Of a stretch of DNA of 64,000 nucleotides, positions 8,188 through 17,032 are shown in pieces (position 1 is the stretch's first letter; the number at the start of each line of letters is the position of its first letter). Under the pieces are notes generated by a model. The model worked only from the letters and a program-made list of their open reading frames with translations, searched no databases and had not been told where the DNA came from. The translations under genes and the position numbers were made by a program. The DNA comes from Brevirhabdus sp. (GTDB lineage Bacteria > Pseudomonadota > Alphaproteobacteria > Rhodobacterales > Rhodobacteraceae): positions 62,001-126,000 of the forward strand of contig JAGXFH010000052.1 in assembly GCA_024637315.1 (NCBI GenBank), in the 5' to 3' direction.

Positions 8188-8257
8188 TGGACCACCTCCT
8201 TTCTCTGAATTGTCGATAAGGGAAGGTTGGCACATATTTTGTGTTTGTCAAAACTTT

Positions 8258-8878
8258 TTACGCTACCCGTGCGATCATTTTTGTAACGATTATGCGAAAC
8301 GGTACCAGCGCGATCAAGGCGAGGGCAAGTTTGACACCCCAGTCCGCCACTGCCAGCGACACCCACAAGGGCACCTCGGGACCGACCCCGAGCAACGGCA
8401 GGACCTGCCCTGCCCAGGACACGTCGTTGCCCGGCTCGAGGACCGAGAGCGTGGCAGAAAAAGCTATGGAAAAGAAAAGGATAGTATCGACGCTCGATCC
8501 TATCAACGTGCTTGCGAGCGGCGCTTTCCACCAAACCCCGGAGCGCAATCTGTCGAAGATCGCGACATCAAGCATCTGCGCCGTCAGAAAGGCGATGCCC
8601 GACCCCATCGCGATCCGCCAGGTCACCAGCGGCCCGAATTCACCGCTGATTTGCGTGCCGACGAGAGAACAGGCGACACCGGTCAAAAACCCAATGAAAA
8701 CAACACGTCGCGCGGCGCTGACGCCATAAACACGATTCATTACATCGGTGACAAGAAATGCCAGCGGATAGGTGAACGCCCCCCAGGTCAGCCATTGACC
8801 AAACAGGTATTGCACAAGGATGTTCGAGGCCACGACAATGAGGGCCATGGCAAGAATGCCGGGAAGGATGCGGGTCAT
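8258..8878 (-). CDS. Queuosine precursor transporter, YhhQ/VUT family
   Basis: 206-residue inner-membrane protein with about six hydrophobic segments. The family signature appears in LAFLVTDVMNRVYG (helix 2 region) and in QMLDVAIFDRLR. YhhQ homologues import preQ0/preQ1, the precursors of queuosine in tRNA. Start ATG 8878 is chosen because the longer frame from 8971 adds a highly basic, unlikely leader. A hairpin (CCCCGG 8919-8924 / CCGGGG 8930-8935) lies in the upstream spacer but does not look like a known preQ1 riboswitch. It follows the esterase-like gene by 94 bases on the same strand. Confidence 0.85.
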   Translation of the reverse strand: MTRILPGILAMALIVVASNILVQYLFGQWLTWGAFTYPLAFLVTDVMNRVYGVSAARRVVFIGFLTGVACSLVGTQISGEFGPLVTWRIAMGSGIAFLTAQMLDVAIFDRLRSGVWWKAPLASTLIGSSVDTILFFSIAFSATLSVLEPGNDVSWAGQVLPLLGVGPEVPLWVSLAVADWGVKLALALIALVPFRIIVTKMIARVA

Positions 8879-8972
8879 GATGTGTTTTTCCGTTTTGACA
8901 AGGTCGCGGAGACTTGGCCCCCGGACCGCCCGGGGACGCCGCGTTCTAGCGCCCTGCGTCAAGGACTTCAAG

Positions 8973-9872
8973 TCAGTCCTGCACCCCGTATTCGACGAGC
9001 TCTGTCCGTTGGAAGGGCTTGAAGTTGTCGTCTGAAATCATTGTCATGCGGATGCGTCCGGACTCATCTCGCCAAACGGCGATGCCTTCCAGATTGTCAT
9101 GCGTGCCGGTTCCGGTCTCTAGCAGCGTCTGTTCATTGGTCACCCCATCGGACCCGAAATCGAACCGCCGCACCCGGCTCTGGAAGCCGAATATCCCGTT
9201 GAGATGCCGCTCGAGCAGATAGAATTTTCCATCCGGCCCGAAATCACCCCCGACCGGCAGGAACGGCGGCCGTCGTGGAATGCTGAACGGCTGATCCCAT
9301 TTTCCGTTCCTGTAGCGATAGACCGGAAACGGCCGCGACAGTTGTCCGGATCGCTCGGGCAAGGTGTAGAGCGTGCCGTCTGCATCAATGGCCAGCGTTT
9401 CCAGAGAAGAGTTGTTCTGCATCCGTTCGAACGCGTCCGGACGCTCGATCCTTACAGCGTCGGCGGTCATTTCGGGGTACTCCGCCAGCCGGTGATATCC
9501 TTCGAAAGACACGTAAATCGTGCCGTCGTCGGCAATCGCCAGCCCCTCGGCATCGCTGTAGAGCCCCGTCACATCCTCGCCGGTCGAGATCTTCAGACTG
9601 TTGCCTTCGTAACCGGTGACAGAGGTGATTGCGCCATCTGCGGAAGCACGCTCAAGCCGTCCCTTGACGATATGTCCGCGATCGCTGACGGCCCAGAAAT
9701 CCAGCCCGTTCGCGGCGATCTCCAGCCCCGAGAAGCCGCCGAATTCCGCCGCGTCTTCGGTCCAGCGAAAGCTGCCGAGATAGTCTGCCGGAAAGGATGT
9801 GCCGGCAGAAGATCCCAGGCTTGCGAGCCCCCCGACCGCCGCGATCAGCGCGACGAAAGTATGGGCGCGCAT
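8973..9872 (-). CDS. Esterase-like activity of phytase family protein (exported beta-propeller)
   Basis: 299-residue exported protein: a signal peptide ([20 protein letters not shown]) is followed by repeated blades with segments such as [37 protein letters not shown] and [17 protein letters not shown]. This is the pattern of the phytase/esterase-like PF13449-type proteins. The substrate is unknown and the enzymatic label is by family only. Its start lies inside the last 28 bases of mepA, suggesting coupling in the operon that begins with the UMF1-type transporter. Confidence 0.75.
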   Translation of the reverse strand: MRAHTFVALIAAVGGLASLGSSAGTSFPADYLGSFRWTEDAAEFGGFSGLEIAANGLDFWAVSDRGHIVKGRLERASADGAITSVTGYEGNSLKISTGEDVTGLYSDAEGLAIADDGTIYVSFEGYHRLAEYPEMTADAVRIERPDAFERMQNNSSLETLAIDADGTLYTLPERSGQLSRPFPVYRYRNGKWDQPFSIPRRPPFLPVGGDFGPDGKFYLLERHLNGIFGFQSRVRRFDFGSDGVTNEQTLLETGTGTHDNLEGIAVWRDESGRIRMTMISDDNFKPFQRTELVEYGVQD

Positions 9873-10705
9873 TGGGCTGGCAGATCCGCCATCACCAGCT
9901 CTCGGCGTGGTTGCGGCTTTGGGGCATTGGGGTCGGGCGGCGGCGGATTCAGGATGTTGTTGACCCAGTCGACGGCGTCATTGCATCCGTCGCCCGGCGG
10001 TGGCGGCGCCTGATCGAGGCAGCCGCGCGCGCCGCGGGGACAGGCCAGCCGGACATGGAAATGATAGTGGTGGCCCCACCAGGGCCGGACCTTGCGCAAC
10101 CAGCTGCGATTGCCCTTTTCATCCTTGCACATCTGGACCTTGGCGCCTGGAAAAACGAAAATACGCGCAACCGCGTTGTCCTTCGCGGCGGCCTTGATGA
10201 TTTCGTGATGCGCCCGCGACCAACTGCCGTTGACGAAGGCCCCGCTGGCCCGCTGCATCGAGATCGAAGACAGGTTTTCGCGTTCCGTGGCCGACAGGTT
10301 CAGCCGGTTCGGCGGCAACATCCAGATATCGGCGTCAAGACCGATCTGGTGGCTGGCATGGCCCGACAGCATCGGCCCGCCCCGCGGCTGCGACATGTCG
10401 CCAACATAAAGCCCCTGCCAGCCGGGTTGGCTTGCCGCGAGTTTGCTGAGTCGCTGCACGAAGGCGACAAGTTCGGGATGCCCCCAGTTCCGGTTCCGGC
10501 TTAGCCGCATCGCTTGCCACGTCGGGCCGGTTTCGGGCAGTTGCACGGCACCCGCGACGCAGCCCTTCGAATAGCCGCCAAACGGGGCCGCCTGATGCGG
10601 CGATCCAGCTCGTATCTTGCCGAACAACTGTTTCGCAGGGGCCTCGGCGCTGGCCGCGCCCGCAAGGCAAAGGGTCAGGAGGAAGGCAAGGGCATGTCGG
10701 ACCAT
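9845..10705 (-). CDS. mepA: Penicillin-insensitive murein endopeptidase MepA
   Basis: 286-residue periplasmic zinc metallopeptidase of the LAS type that cleaves D-Ala-meso-DAP cross-links in peptidoglycan. A signal peptide ([20 protein letters not shown]) leads the protein. Zinc ligands are visible in [15 protein letters not shown] (H-x6-D pattern) and in [11 protein letters not shown]. Conserved cysteines in [12 protein letters not shown] and PAQC fit the family. Length is close to E. coli MepA. The start overlaps the upstream transporter by 31 bases and the end overlaps the next gene by 28, an unusually compact arrangement. Confidence 0.92.
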   Translation of the reverse strand: MVRHALAFLLTLCLAGAASAEAPAKQLFGKIRAGSPHQAAPFGGYSKGCVAGAVQLPETGPTWQAMRLSRNRNWGHPELVAFVQRLSKLAASQPGWQGLYVGDMSQPRGGPMLSGHASHQIGLDADIWMLPPNRLNLSATERENLSSISMQRASGAFVNGSWSRAHHEIIKAAAKDNAVARIFVFPGAKVQMCKDEKGNRSWLRKVRPWWGHHYHFHVRLACPRGARGCLDQAPPPPGDGCNDAVDWVNNILNPPPPDPNAPKPQPRRELVMADLPAQCAPILSSR

Positions 10706-12042
10706 GTTTCTGCTCGATTTGGATCTGGTTTTACCCAGACTAACAGGATCAGCCCGATAAGAAAAAGGACAATAAGCGGTGTCACGCCAAGTTGCTGGCT
10801 GCCGGTCAGATAGGTCACGAACCCGATGGATATGGGGGCCAGAAAAGACGTTGCCTTGCCAGCCAATGCATAAAGCCCGAACGCTTCGGTCATCCGTGTC
10901 GGGTTGGCCTGGCGCACCATCATGGTCCGGCTTGCTGCCTGCAACGCACCGCCGGCCGCGCCTATCGTGGCACCGATGATGTAAAAGACGATATCGGGCA
11001 GGCTGGAGGTCGGTCCGACCGCGATGCCAAACACCGAGTCTCGCGAGACAAACACCACCGAGACCGCAACCAGAGTCAGGATGATGACACAGGTGACGAT
11101 AACGGGCTTGGGGCCGAAACCGCTATCGGCATGGCCGCCGAGCCAGGAAAAAATGACCCCCGTGATGATCGCAAGAATGCCGAATATCCCGGTATCGACG
11201 ACGCTCCAGCCCAATACGCCTGCGGCATAGATGCCGCCGAAGACATACATTCCGTTCAGCGCATCACGATAGAACATCGAAGAACTCAGATAGGCGAAAA
11301 GACTGGGCGAGCGGGGCAGGGCCTTGAGTGTTCCGATCAACCCGGCGAGCGCGCGGACCGCTGCGCCGGGCGGGGGCTTGCTGGGCTTGGGATCGCGGAC
11401 ATAGGCAAAGAATGGCACCATGAAGATCAGGAACCACAGGGCTGTCAGCGGACCGACAAAGCGGGTGCCTTCACGCTGGGCGGCATCCAGTCCGAGAATC
11501 GGATCAATGCCGATCAACGTCTTGCCGGTGACGCCATTCTCGGCAAAGAGCAGCAGCATCACCACTAGCGACAAAAGGCCGCCAAGGTAGCCGAACGCCC
11601 AGCCGTTGCCGGAAATCCGGCCGATTTCATTGCGCGTTCCAAGATCCGGCAGCATCGAATTGGTGAAGATCGTCGCGAATTCCATCCCGATCAAGCCAAT
11701 GGCAAAACACAGCAGCGTCAGCCATAGATTGAAATTGTCCGGCGCTGCCCACCACAGGCCAAAAGCGCCGACAAAATAGAGACCGGAGAACAGCCGTATC
11801 CAGAGCAGGCGGTTGCCCGACGTGTCCGCCATCGCGCCAAGAACCGGGGCCAGAAACGCGATGACGAGTCCGGCCATCCCGATGCCGAACCCCCAAGCTG
11901 ATTGCGCCGCCGATCCGTCGCCCAGAACTTCCTTGAGGTAGGGGGGAAATACGAAGGTCAGCAGCAGCGTGTTGTAGGGCTGGCTGGCAAAATCGAAGAA
12001 GAACCAGCCCCAGATGCGCTTGCGCGCGGATACTTCCGCCAT
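10675..12042 (-). CDS. MFS transporter, UMF1/Atg22-like family
   Basis: 455-residue membrane protein with about twelve hydrophobic helices. The N-terminal WGWFFFDFASQPYNTLLLTFVFPPYL stretch is typical of the UMF1 (Atg22-like) subgroup, and GATIGAAGGALQAASRTMMVRQANP near residue 360 is the usual second-half signature. Substrates of these bacterial proteins are not known; the yeast relative exports amino acids from the vacuole. ATG 12042 has GAGG six bases upstream; the adjacent ATG 12045 is equally possible. First gene of a minus-strand run with mepA, the esterase-like gene and the YhhQ-type transporter. Confidence 0.85.
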   Translation of the reverse strand: MAEVSARKRIWGWFFFDFASQPYNTLLLTFVFPPYLKEVLGDGSAAQSAWGFGIGMAGLVIAFLAPVLGAMADTSGNRLLWIRLFSGLYFVGAFGLWWAAPDNFNLWLTLLCFAIGLIGMEFATIFTNSMLPDLGTRNEIGRISGNGWAFGYLGGLLSLVVMLLLFAENGVTGKTLIGIDPILGLDAAQREGTRFVGPLTALWFLIFMVPFFAYVRDPKPSKPPPGAAVRALAGLIGTLKALPRSPSLFAYLSSSMFYRDALNGMYVFGGIYAAGVLGWSVVDTGIFGILAIITGVIFSWLGGHADSGFGPKPVIVTCVIILTLVAVSVVFVSRDSVFGIAVGPTSSLPDIVFYIIGATIGAAGGALQAASRTMMVRQANPTRMTEAFGLYALAGKATSFLAPISIGFVTYLTGSQQLGVTPLIVLFLIGLILLVWVKPDPNRAETWSDMPLPSS

Positions 12043-12182
12043 CATGCCCCTCGCTTATTCCGACGGAGTGAACATCCAAACGACCGATGACGCAAGATCA
12101 GTCTTCGGCGGCACGCGCCACTTGCCAGCAGCGACGACGGCGCTTAGGAGTCTCTGGCGCAAAAAACCGGATGGGCCCTGAC

Positions 12183-12470
12183 ATGAATTCGATCTTCCAA
12201 ATCCTGATGCTGATCCTCGACGTGGTCTGGTTCGTCATGATCGCCCATATCGTGATGAGCTGGCTGATCAATTTTCAGGTGCTGAACCTGCGCCAGCCTA
12301 TCGTCGCGCAGATCTGGTACGGGCTGAACCGGTTGCTTGAACCGCTATACGAACCGATCCGCCGCATCCTGCCGCCGATGGGCGGGTTGGATCTTGCGCC
12401 GCTGGTGGCGCTGATCGCGGTTTATGCGATCCGCATCGTTCTGATCAATAACGCCCCCGCCTTCTCCTGA
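12183..12470 (+). CDS. YggT family membrane protein
   Basis: 95-residue inner-membrane protein with two hydrophobic segments (about 1-25 and 68-90) and the motif NRLLEPLYEPIRRILPPMGGLDLAPLVALIA of the YggT family. In other bacteria YggT proteins are linked to osmotic tolerance and cell division, but the biochemical role is unclear. I start it at ATG 12183; an upstream in-frame start at 12087 would add a basic leader without support. It stands between the minus-strand transporter and recQ. The spacer up to recQ holds nothing I recognise. Confidence 0.88.
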   Translation: MNSIFQILMLILDVVWFVMIAHIVMSWLINFQVLNLRQPIVAQIWYGLNRLLEPLYEPIRRILPPMGGLDLAPLVALIAVYAIRIVLINNAPAFS

Positions 12471-12609
12471 CTTGTCTCCGGGCACAACGTACAGAAGCCT
12501 GCGGCGCGGATATTTTTGCTGAAAAGAAGCCGGCAGTGGCTTGTTCACCGAATCCTCATATGGGATGGTCCAAACCATAAGAGCAGAGTGACACCAAACC
12601 CGCAGGCCC

Positions 12610-14649
12610 ATGCCCCAGGCATCCGAGCTACTGTCCGATGTTTTCGGATTCGACGCCTTTCGGCCCGGTCAGGGCGAGATCGTGGACGCTGTCGCAACCG
12701 GCATGAACGCGCTGGCGATCATGCCGACAGGCGGCGGCAAGTCGCTGTGCTACCAGTTGCCCGCGCTGATGCGCGATGGTGTCACCGTGGTGATCTCGCC
12801 GCTGATCGCGCTGATGCGCGATCAGGTGCGGGCGCTGCGGGAGGCCGGGGTCGAGGCGGGGGCGCTGACTTCCGGGAACACCGAGGAGGAGACTGCCGCC
12901 GTTTTCGAGGCGCTGGAGGCGGGGCGTCTGAAGCTCCTCTACATGGCGCCCGAAAGGCTGGCCGCGGCTGGTACGGTGGCCTTGCTGCGCCGGATCGGCA
13001 CCTCTCTGATCGCGGTCGACGAGGCCCATTGCGTCTCGCAGTGGGGCCATGATTTTCGTCCCGATTATCTGCGCATCGGGGCGCTGCGCCAAGCGCTCGA
13101 TATCCCGCTGGCAGCGTTCACGGCGACTGCGGACGAGGATACCCGCGCCGAGATCTTCGAGCGGCTCTTCGATGGTGTCGCGCCGGTGGTTTTCCTGCAC
13201 GGTTTCGACCGGCCCAACATCCATCTAGCCTTCGCGGTCAAGGACAGCCCGCGCAAGCAGATCCTGTCCTTCGCCGAGGCGCGCCGGGGGCAATCCGGCA
13301 TCGTCTATTGCGGCACCCGCGCAAAGACCGAGTCATTGGCGCGGGCGCTGTCGGAATCAGGTCATTCCGCCTGTCACTACCACGGCGGAATGGAGGCCGA
13401 GGCGCGTCGGATCGTCGAGCGGCGATTCCAGACCGAGGATGGATTGATCGTCGTGGCGACGGTCGCCTTCGGGATGGGCGTCGACAAACCCGATATCCGG
13501 TGGGTCGCCCACGCCGATCTGCCGAAATCGATCGAGGCCTATTATCAGGAAATCGGTCGTGCGGGCCGCGATGGCGCTGCGGCCGAAACGCTGACGCTTT
13601 TCGGGCCGGAGGACATCCGGTTCCGGCGCGGCCAGATCGACGAAAGCCCTGCGCCGTCCGAACGCCGGCTTGCCGATCACGGGCGGCTGAATGCGCTTCT
13701 GGGGCTCGCCGAAGCTTTGGGTTGCCGCCGCCAGCAATTGCTCGGGTTTTTCGGAGAGGTGTCCCAACCTTGCAAGAACTGCGATCTTTGTGACAGCGCC
13801 CCGGATCTCTTTGACGGCACCGAGGCGGTGCGCAAAGCGCTTTCGGCAATGCTTCGGACGGGTGAGTATTTTGGTGCGGGCCACCTGATCGACATCCTGA
13901 CCGGAACGGCAACTGACAAGATCCGCCAGCGCGGCCATGATGCACTGCCGACATTCGGTGTGGGGCGCGAGTTCGACCGCCGCCAATGGCAGGCGATCTT
14001 TCGACAGATGATGGGCCGCGATCTGGCCCGTCCCGACGCCGAGCGACATGGAGCGTTGCGGATGACCGATCATGCCCGCCCGATACTGCGCGGAGAGGCC
14101 GAGATCACGCTGCGGCGCGATTCGCTTGCCCAGACCGGGTCGCGCGGTACGGTAAAGACGCTCATCTCGGAAGAGGACGCGCCGCTCTTGTCGGCGCTCA
14201 AGGCCAAACGGCGCGCGCTGGCAGAGGCTGCCCGTGTGCCCGCCTATGTGATTTTTCCTGACCGCACGCTGATCGAGATGGCAGAGACCCGTCCAGGGAC
14301 GCTGGACGACATGGCCCGGATCAGCGGCATTGGCGCGACGAAGCTGGAACGCTATGGCCAGACGTTTCTCTCGGTCGTTACCGGGGCGGCGGCAGACCCG
14401 GTGCATCCGACCCGTCGCAAGCTGGCCGGACGCACCGAGGGTGAGATTTACGACCGGTTGCAAGAGATACAGGCAGATCTGGCGCGCGGGAAGACCGGCA
14501 CCGACAAACCGATGTCATGCTCTGCATCATTGCTGGCGAAGGTCGCGTCCTTGCGGGGCGCAGACATGGGCGCGCTGGAGCGGCTTTTGGGCGACCGTCG
14601 TACAGAGCGTTTCGGCACAGCGTTTCTGGAGGCCCTCAGCGATATGTGA
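12610..14649 (+). CDS. recQ: ATP-dependent DNA helicase RecQ
   Basis: 679-residue 3'-5' DNA helicase used in recombinational repair. Walker A is TGGGKS (residues 40-45) and Walker B DEAH is at 137-140, followed by the aromatic-rich CVSQWGHDFRPDY loop. The C-terminal helicase half carries VATVAFGMGVDKPDIRWV and QEIGRAGRDG with the arginine finger. The zinc-binding CKNCDLC lies near residue 390, then a winged-helix region, and an HRDC domain near 510-590 (ETRPGTLDDMARISGIG). Length and domain order are standard. It ends three bases before the converging histidine kinase gene. Confidence 0.97.
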   Translation: MPQASELLSDVFGFDAFRPGQGEIVDAVATGMNALAIMPTGGGKSLCYQLPALMRDGVTVVISPLIALMRDQVRALREAGVEAGALTSGNTEEETAAVFEALEAGRLKLLYMAPERLAAAGTVALLRRIGTSLIAVDEAHCVSQWGHDFRPDYLRIGALRQALDIPLAAFTATADEDTRAEIFERLFDGVAPVVFLHGFDRPNIHLAFAVKDSPRKQILSFAEARRGQSGIVYCGTRAKTESLARALSESGHSACHYHGGMEAEARRIVERRFQTEDGLIVVATVAFGMGVDKPDIRWVAHADLPKSIEAYYQEIGRAGRDGAAAETLTLFGPEDIRFRRGQIDESPAPSERRLADHGRLNALLGLAEALGCRRQQLLGFFGEVSQPCKNCDLCDSAPDLFDGTEAVRKALSAMLRTGEYFGAGHLIDILTGTATDKIRQRGHDALPTFGVGREFDRRQWQAIFRQMMGRDLARPDAERHGALRMTDHARPILRGEAEITLRRDSLAQTGSRGTVKTLISEEDAPLLSALKAKRRALAEAARVPAYVIFPDRTLIEMAETRPGTLDDMARISGIGATKLERYGQTFLSVVTGAAADPVHPTRRKLAGRTEGEIYDRLQEIQADLARGKTGTDKPMSCSASLLAKVASLRGADMGALERLLGDRRTERFGTAFLEALSDM

Positions 14650-14651
14650 GC

Positions 14652-16883
14652 TCAGGCCTCGATCGCGATCTTGGGTGCAGTCGCATCGGTGTCCAGCTCG
14701 ATCGGTTCGGCGTTCGCCGGCAACTCGGCCCGAATTCGTTCAAAGATGGTGTCCTTTCTCAATGGCTTGGTCAGGTAGTGGTCCAGACCCGCAGCCAGGA
14801 TCGCGGTGTCGTCTCCCTCCAGCGCATGCGCGGTGAGGGCAACGATCGTCGTATGCGCTTGTCCGGTCGCCTCTTCCGCCGCGCGAATGAGCCGGGTCGC
14901 TTCCTTTCCGTCCACCTCTGGCATCGAGATGTCCATGAAGATCAGGTCGGGACGAAAACTTTCCCATTTTTCCACCGCCTCGCGGCCGTTTGTGGCGAAA
15001 TCCAGCTCGATGTTCAGGCTCTTAACCAGCTTTGAGAAGACCAGACGGTTTGTCTTGTTGTCCTCGGCCGCCAGTATCCGCATGCGGCGCGTTGCTGGCA
15101 TGGCGGTTTGCGCCGGCGAGGCTGCAGGCGCCTTCAAGGGGGCGACCATTGCTGGTTCCATCCGCGCGAGCGTAGCGATCAGCGCCCTGCGGGACAGTGG
15201 CTTGGGATGCGCTGTCACAGGCGCGTCGGCCGGCGACAGTTCCAGCGCTGTATCGGCGTTGATGATGACTGTCGGCGTGATGCAGCCTTGAGCCCGCAAC
15301 TGCCGCAACCGGTCAAGACCGGGTCCGCTTGGCAGCCGGTTGTCCAAGAGCAAAACGTCGCCCGCTTGCAGTAATTCCACCGGAAACGACTCTTCGGGCC
15401 GCCAAAGCTCTACGCCGAGCATCTCAAGCTGAGTTGCCAGAATTGCGTTGGCCGGCGTTCCGGTCTCGACCAGGACCACCCGCACGATCCAATCCGGCAG
15501 GGTGTCAAGCCGGGTAACCGGGCCATCGGAGGCCCGCATGGTCAGGTGAAAGCCGAAACAGGATCCTTCACCCAGCACGGAATCGACCCAGATCTCGCCG
15601 CCCATCAGCTCGACCAGCTGCTCGGTGATTGCCAATCCAAGCCCAGTGCCCTCGAATTTCCGATTGCGCTCGTCCTCGACCTGGGTGAACTCGCCGAAAA
15701 TCTGGCCGATCATGTCTTCGGGCACGCCGATGCCGGTATCCTCGACCGAGACATGGACGCGGAAATCGCCGGCATCTCCGTCGGGCAAACCGACGACGCG
15801 AACCAGGACCTGACCCTCTTCCGTGAATTTGACCGCATTGCCGATGAGATTGGTCAGAATCTGCCGCACCCGGCCGGCATCGCCGATGAATCGGGTTGGC
15901 AGGAACATGTCGTAATCAACGATCAGGTGCAGATTGCGATCCTGGATGCTGGCCTGCAGCAGCGTGACGACATCGAATATGATACGCTCCAGATCGAAGG
16001 GCTCGGTGTGGAGGACAAGTTTCTCGGCCTCGATCTTGGAGAAATCGAGTACATCGTTGATCAACAGCAGCAAGGCCTCGCCGGACGACTTGATCGTTTC
16101 GACAAACAGCTGCTGCTCTTCGGTCAGCGGGGTATCAGCCAGCAGATCGGCCATGCCGACGACCCCGTTCATCGGTGTGCGCAGTTCGTGGCTCATGTTC
16201 GCCAGGAACGCCGATTTCGCCCGGCTCGCGGCTTCCGCCTTGCTGCGGGCTTCGTTCAGTTGCTCTTCCCGTCGGATCGTGTCGGTGATGTTCAGCGCCA
16301 GCGAAACCGTGTCTCCATTGCCCGAGCGGCGATCCACCAGTTTGATGTAGCCGCCGTCCCAGAGCTTGATGGTTCGCGATTCAAGCTCTTCGCCTCGCCA
16401 GCGCGCAACCATATCGGCGCGCCAGTCGGCGCGACTGGACGTGCCGATATCGACGATCCCCTCTTCGACCAGAATCTCTGCGATATCCTCGTACAGGATG
16501 CCGGGGGCGACGCATTCCATGCCATCGAAGACAGAAAGATAGGCCGAGTTCGCTGCGACCAGACGGTTGTCAGGGTCGAACACGGCAAAGCCATCCTCGA
16601 TGGTCTCGACAGAATCCCAAAGCCGACGCTGCGCAATGATGATCGCATGATTCGCTTGTTCCAGATCAGCCTTGACCTGGCTGTTCTGGCCGCGGAGTTC
16701 CTCGGCCTCAGTGCGAACCACTGCGACCTCTTCGCGCTTCTCGACAATCTCGTCGGACAGGGCCAGCGCATGGCTGGAGAGCTTCTTGTTGGCCGCGAAG
16801 AGCTCTGCCTGTTTGACATCAAGCAGGCGTTCCGCCGCCAACCGGGCGCGGCGTTCCTGGGCCAGGGTGTCAGAAAGGCTCAT
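14652..16883 (-). CDS. Soluble hybrid sensor histidine kinase (coiled coil-PAS-HisKA-HATPase-REC)
   Basis: 743-residue hybrid kinase without membrane segments. Order: N-terminal coiled coil (1-85), PAS-like domain (~88-200, VETIEDGFAVFDPDNRLVAAN), HisKA with H232 (MSHELRTPMNG), HATPase_c with N-box N349, G1 (EDTGIGVP) and G2 (EGTGLGLAI). A degenerate receiver-like segment (~467-575) keeps D514 and K561 but has lost the acidic pair. A true receiver at ~602-720 has D651 (FMDISMPEVDG). It probably senses a cytosolic or redox signal and passes phosphate through D651. No partner regulator lies adjacent. Confidence 0.9.
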   Translation of the reverse strand: MSLSDTLAQERRARLAAERLLDVKQAELFAANKKLSSHALALSDEIVEKREEVAVVRTEAEELRGQNSQVKADLEQANHAIIIAQRRLWDSVETIEDGFAVFDPDNRLVAANSAYLSVFDGMECVAPGILYEDIAEILVEEGIVDIGTSSRADWRADMVARWRGEELESRTIKLWDGGYIKLVDRRSGNGDTVSLALNITDTIRREEQLNEARSKAEAASRAKSAFLANMSHELRTPMNGVVGMADLLADTPLTEEQQLFVETIKSSGEALLLLINDVLDFSKIEAEKLVLHTEPFDLERIIFDVVTLLQASIQDRNLHLIVDYDMFLPTRFIGDAGRVRQILTNLIGNAVKFTEEGQVLVRVVGLPDGDAGDFRVHVSVEDTGIGVPEDMIGQIFGEFTQVEDERNRKFEGTGLGLAITEQLVELMGGEIWVDSVLGEGSCFGFHLTMRASDGPVTRLDTLPDWIVRVVLVETGTPANAILATQLEMLGVELWRPEESFPVELLQAGDVLLLDNRLPSGPGLDRLRQLRAQGCITPTVIINADTALELSPADAPVTAHPKPLSRRALIATLARMEPAMVAPLKAPAASPAQTAMPATRRMRILAAEDNKTNRLVFSKLVKSLNIELDFATNGREAVEKWESFRPDLIFMDISMPEVDGKEATRLIRAAEEATGQAHTTIVALTAHALEGDDTAILAAGLDHYLTKPLRKDTIFERIRAELPANAEPIELDTDATAPKIAIEA

Positions 16884-17032
16884 TCCATCTCTCCCATGCG
16901 ATGCGAAGGGCAGCTTGTGTCGACAGGAAAAATAAACCGCATCTGGGTGAACAGGGTGTTAATCCCTGCGGGTCTCGGTTGTCAGCCGAGGTTGCTTCGT
17001 GTCAGCATGAATCCATCAGTGCGGAGGATGCG

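Noticed and set aside
8919-8935. CCCCGG/CCGGGG hairpin ahead of the queuosine-precursor transporter, considered as a preQ1 riboswitch
   Set aside because: None of the conserved loop or A-rich tail elements of known preQ1 classes is present, and there is no T run.
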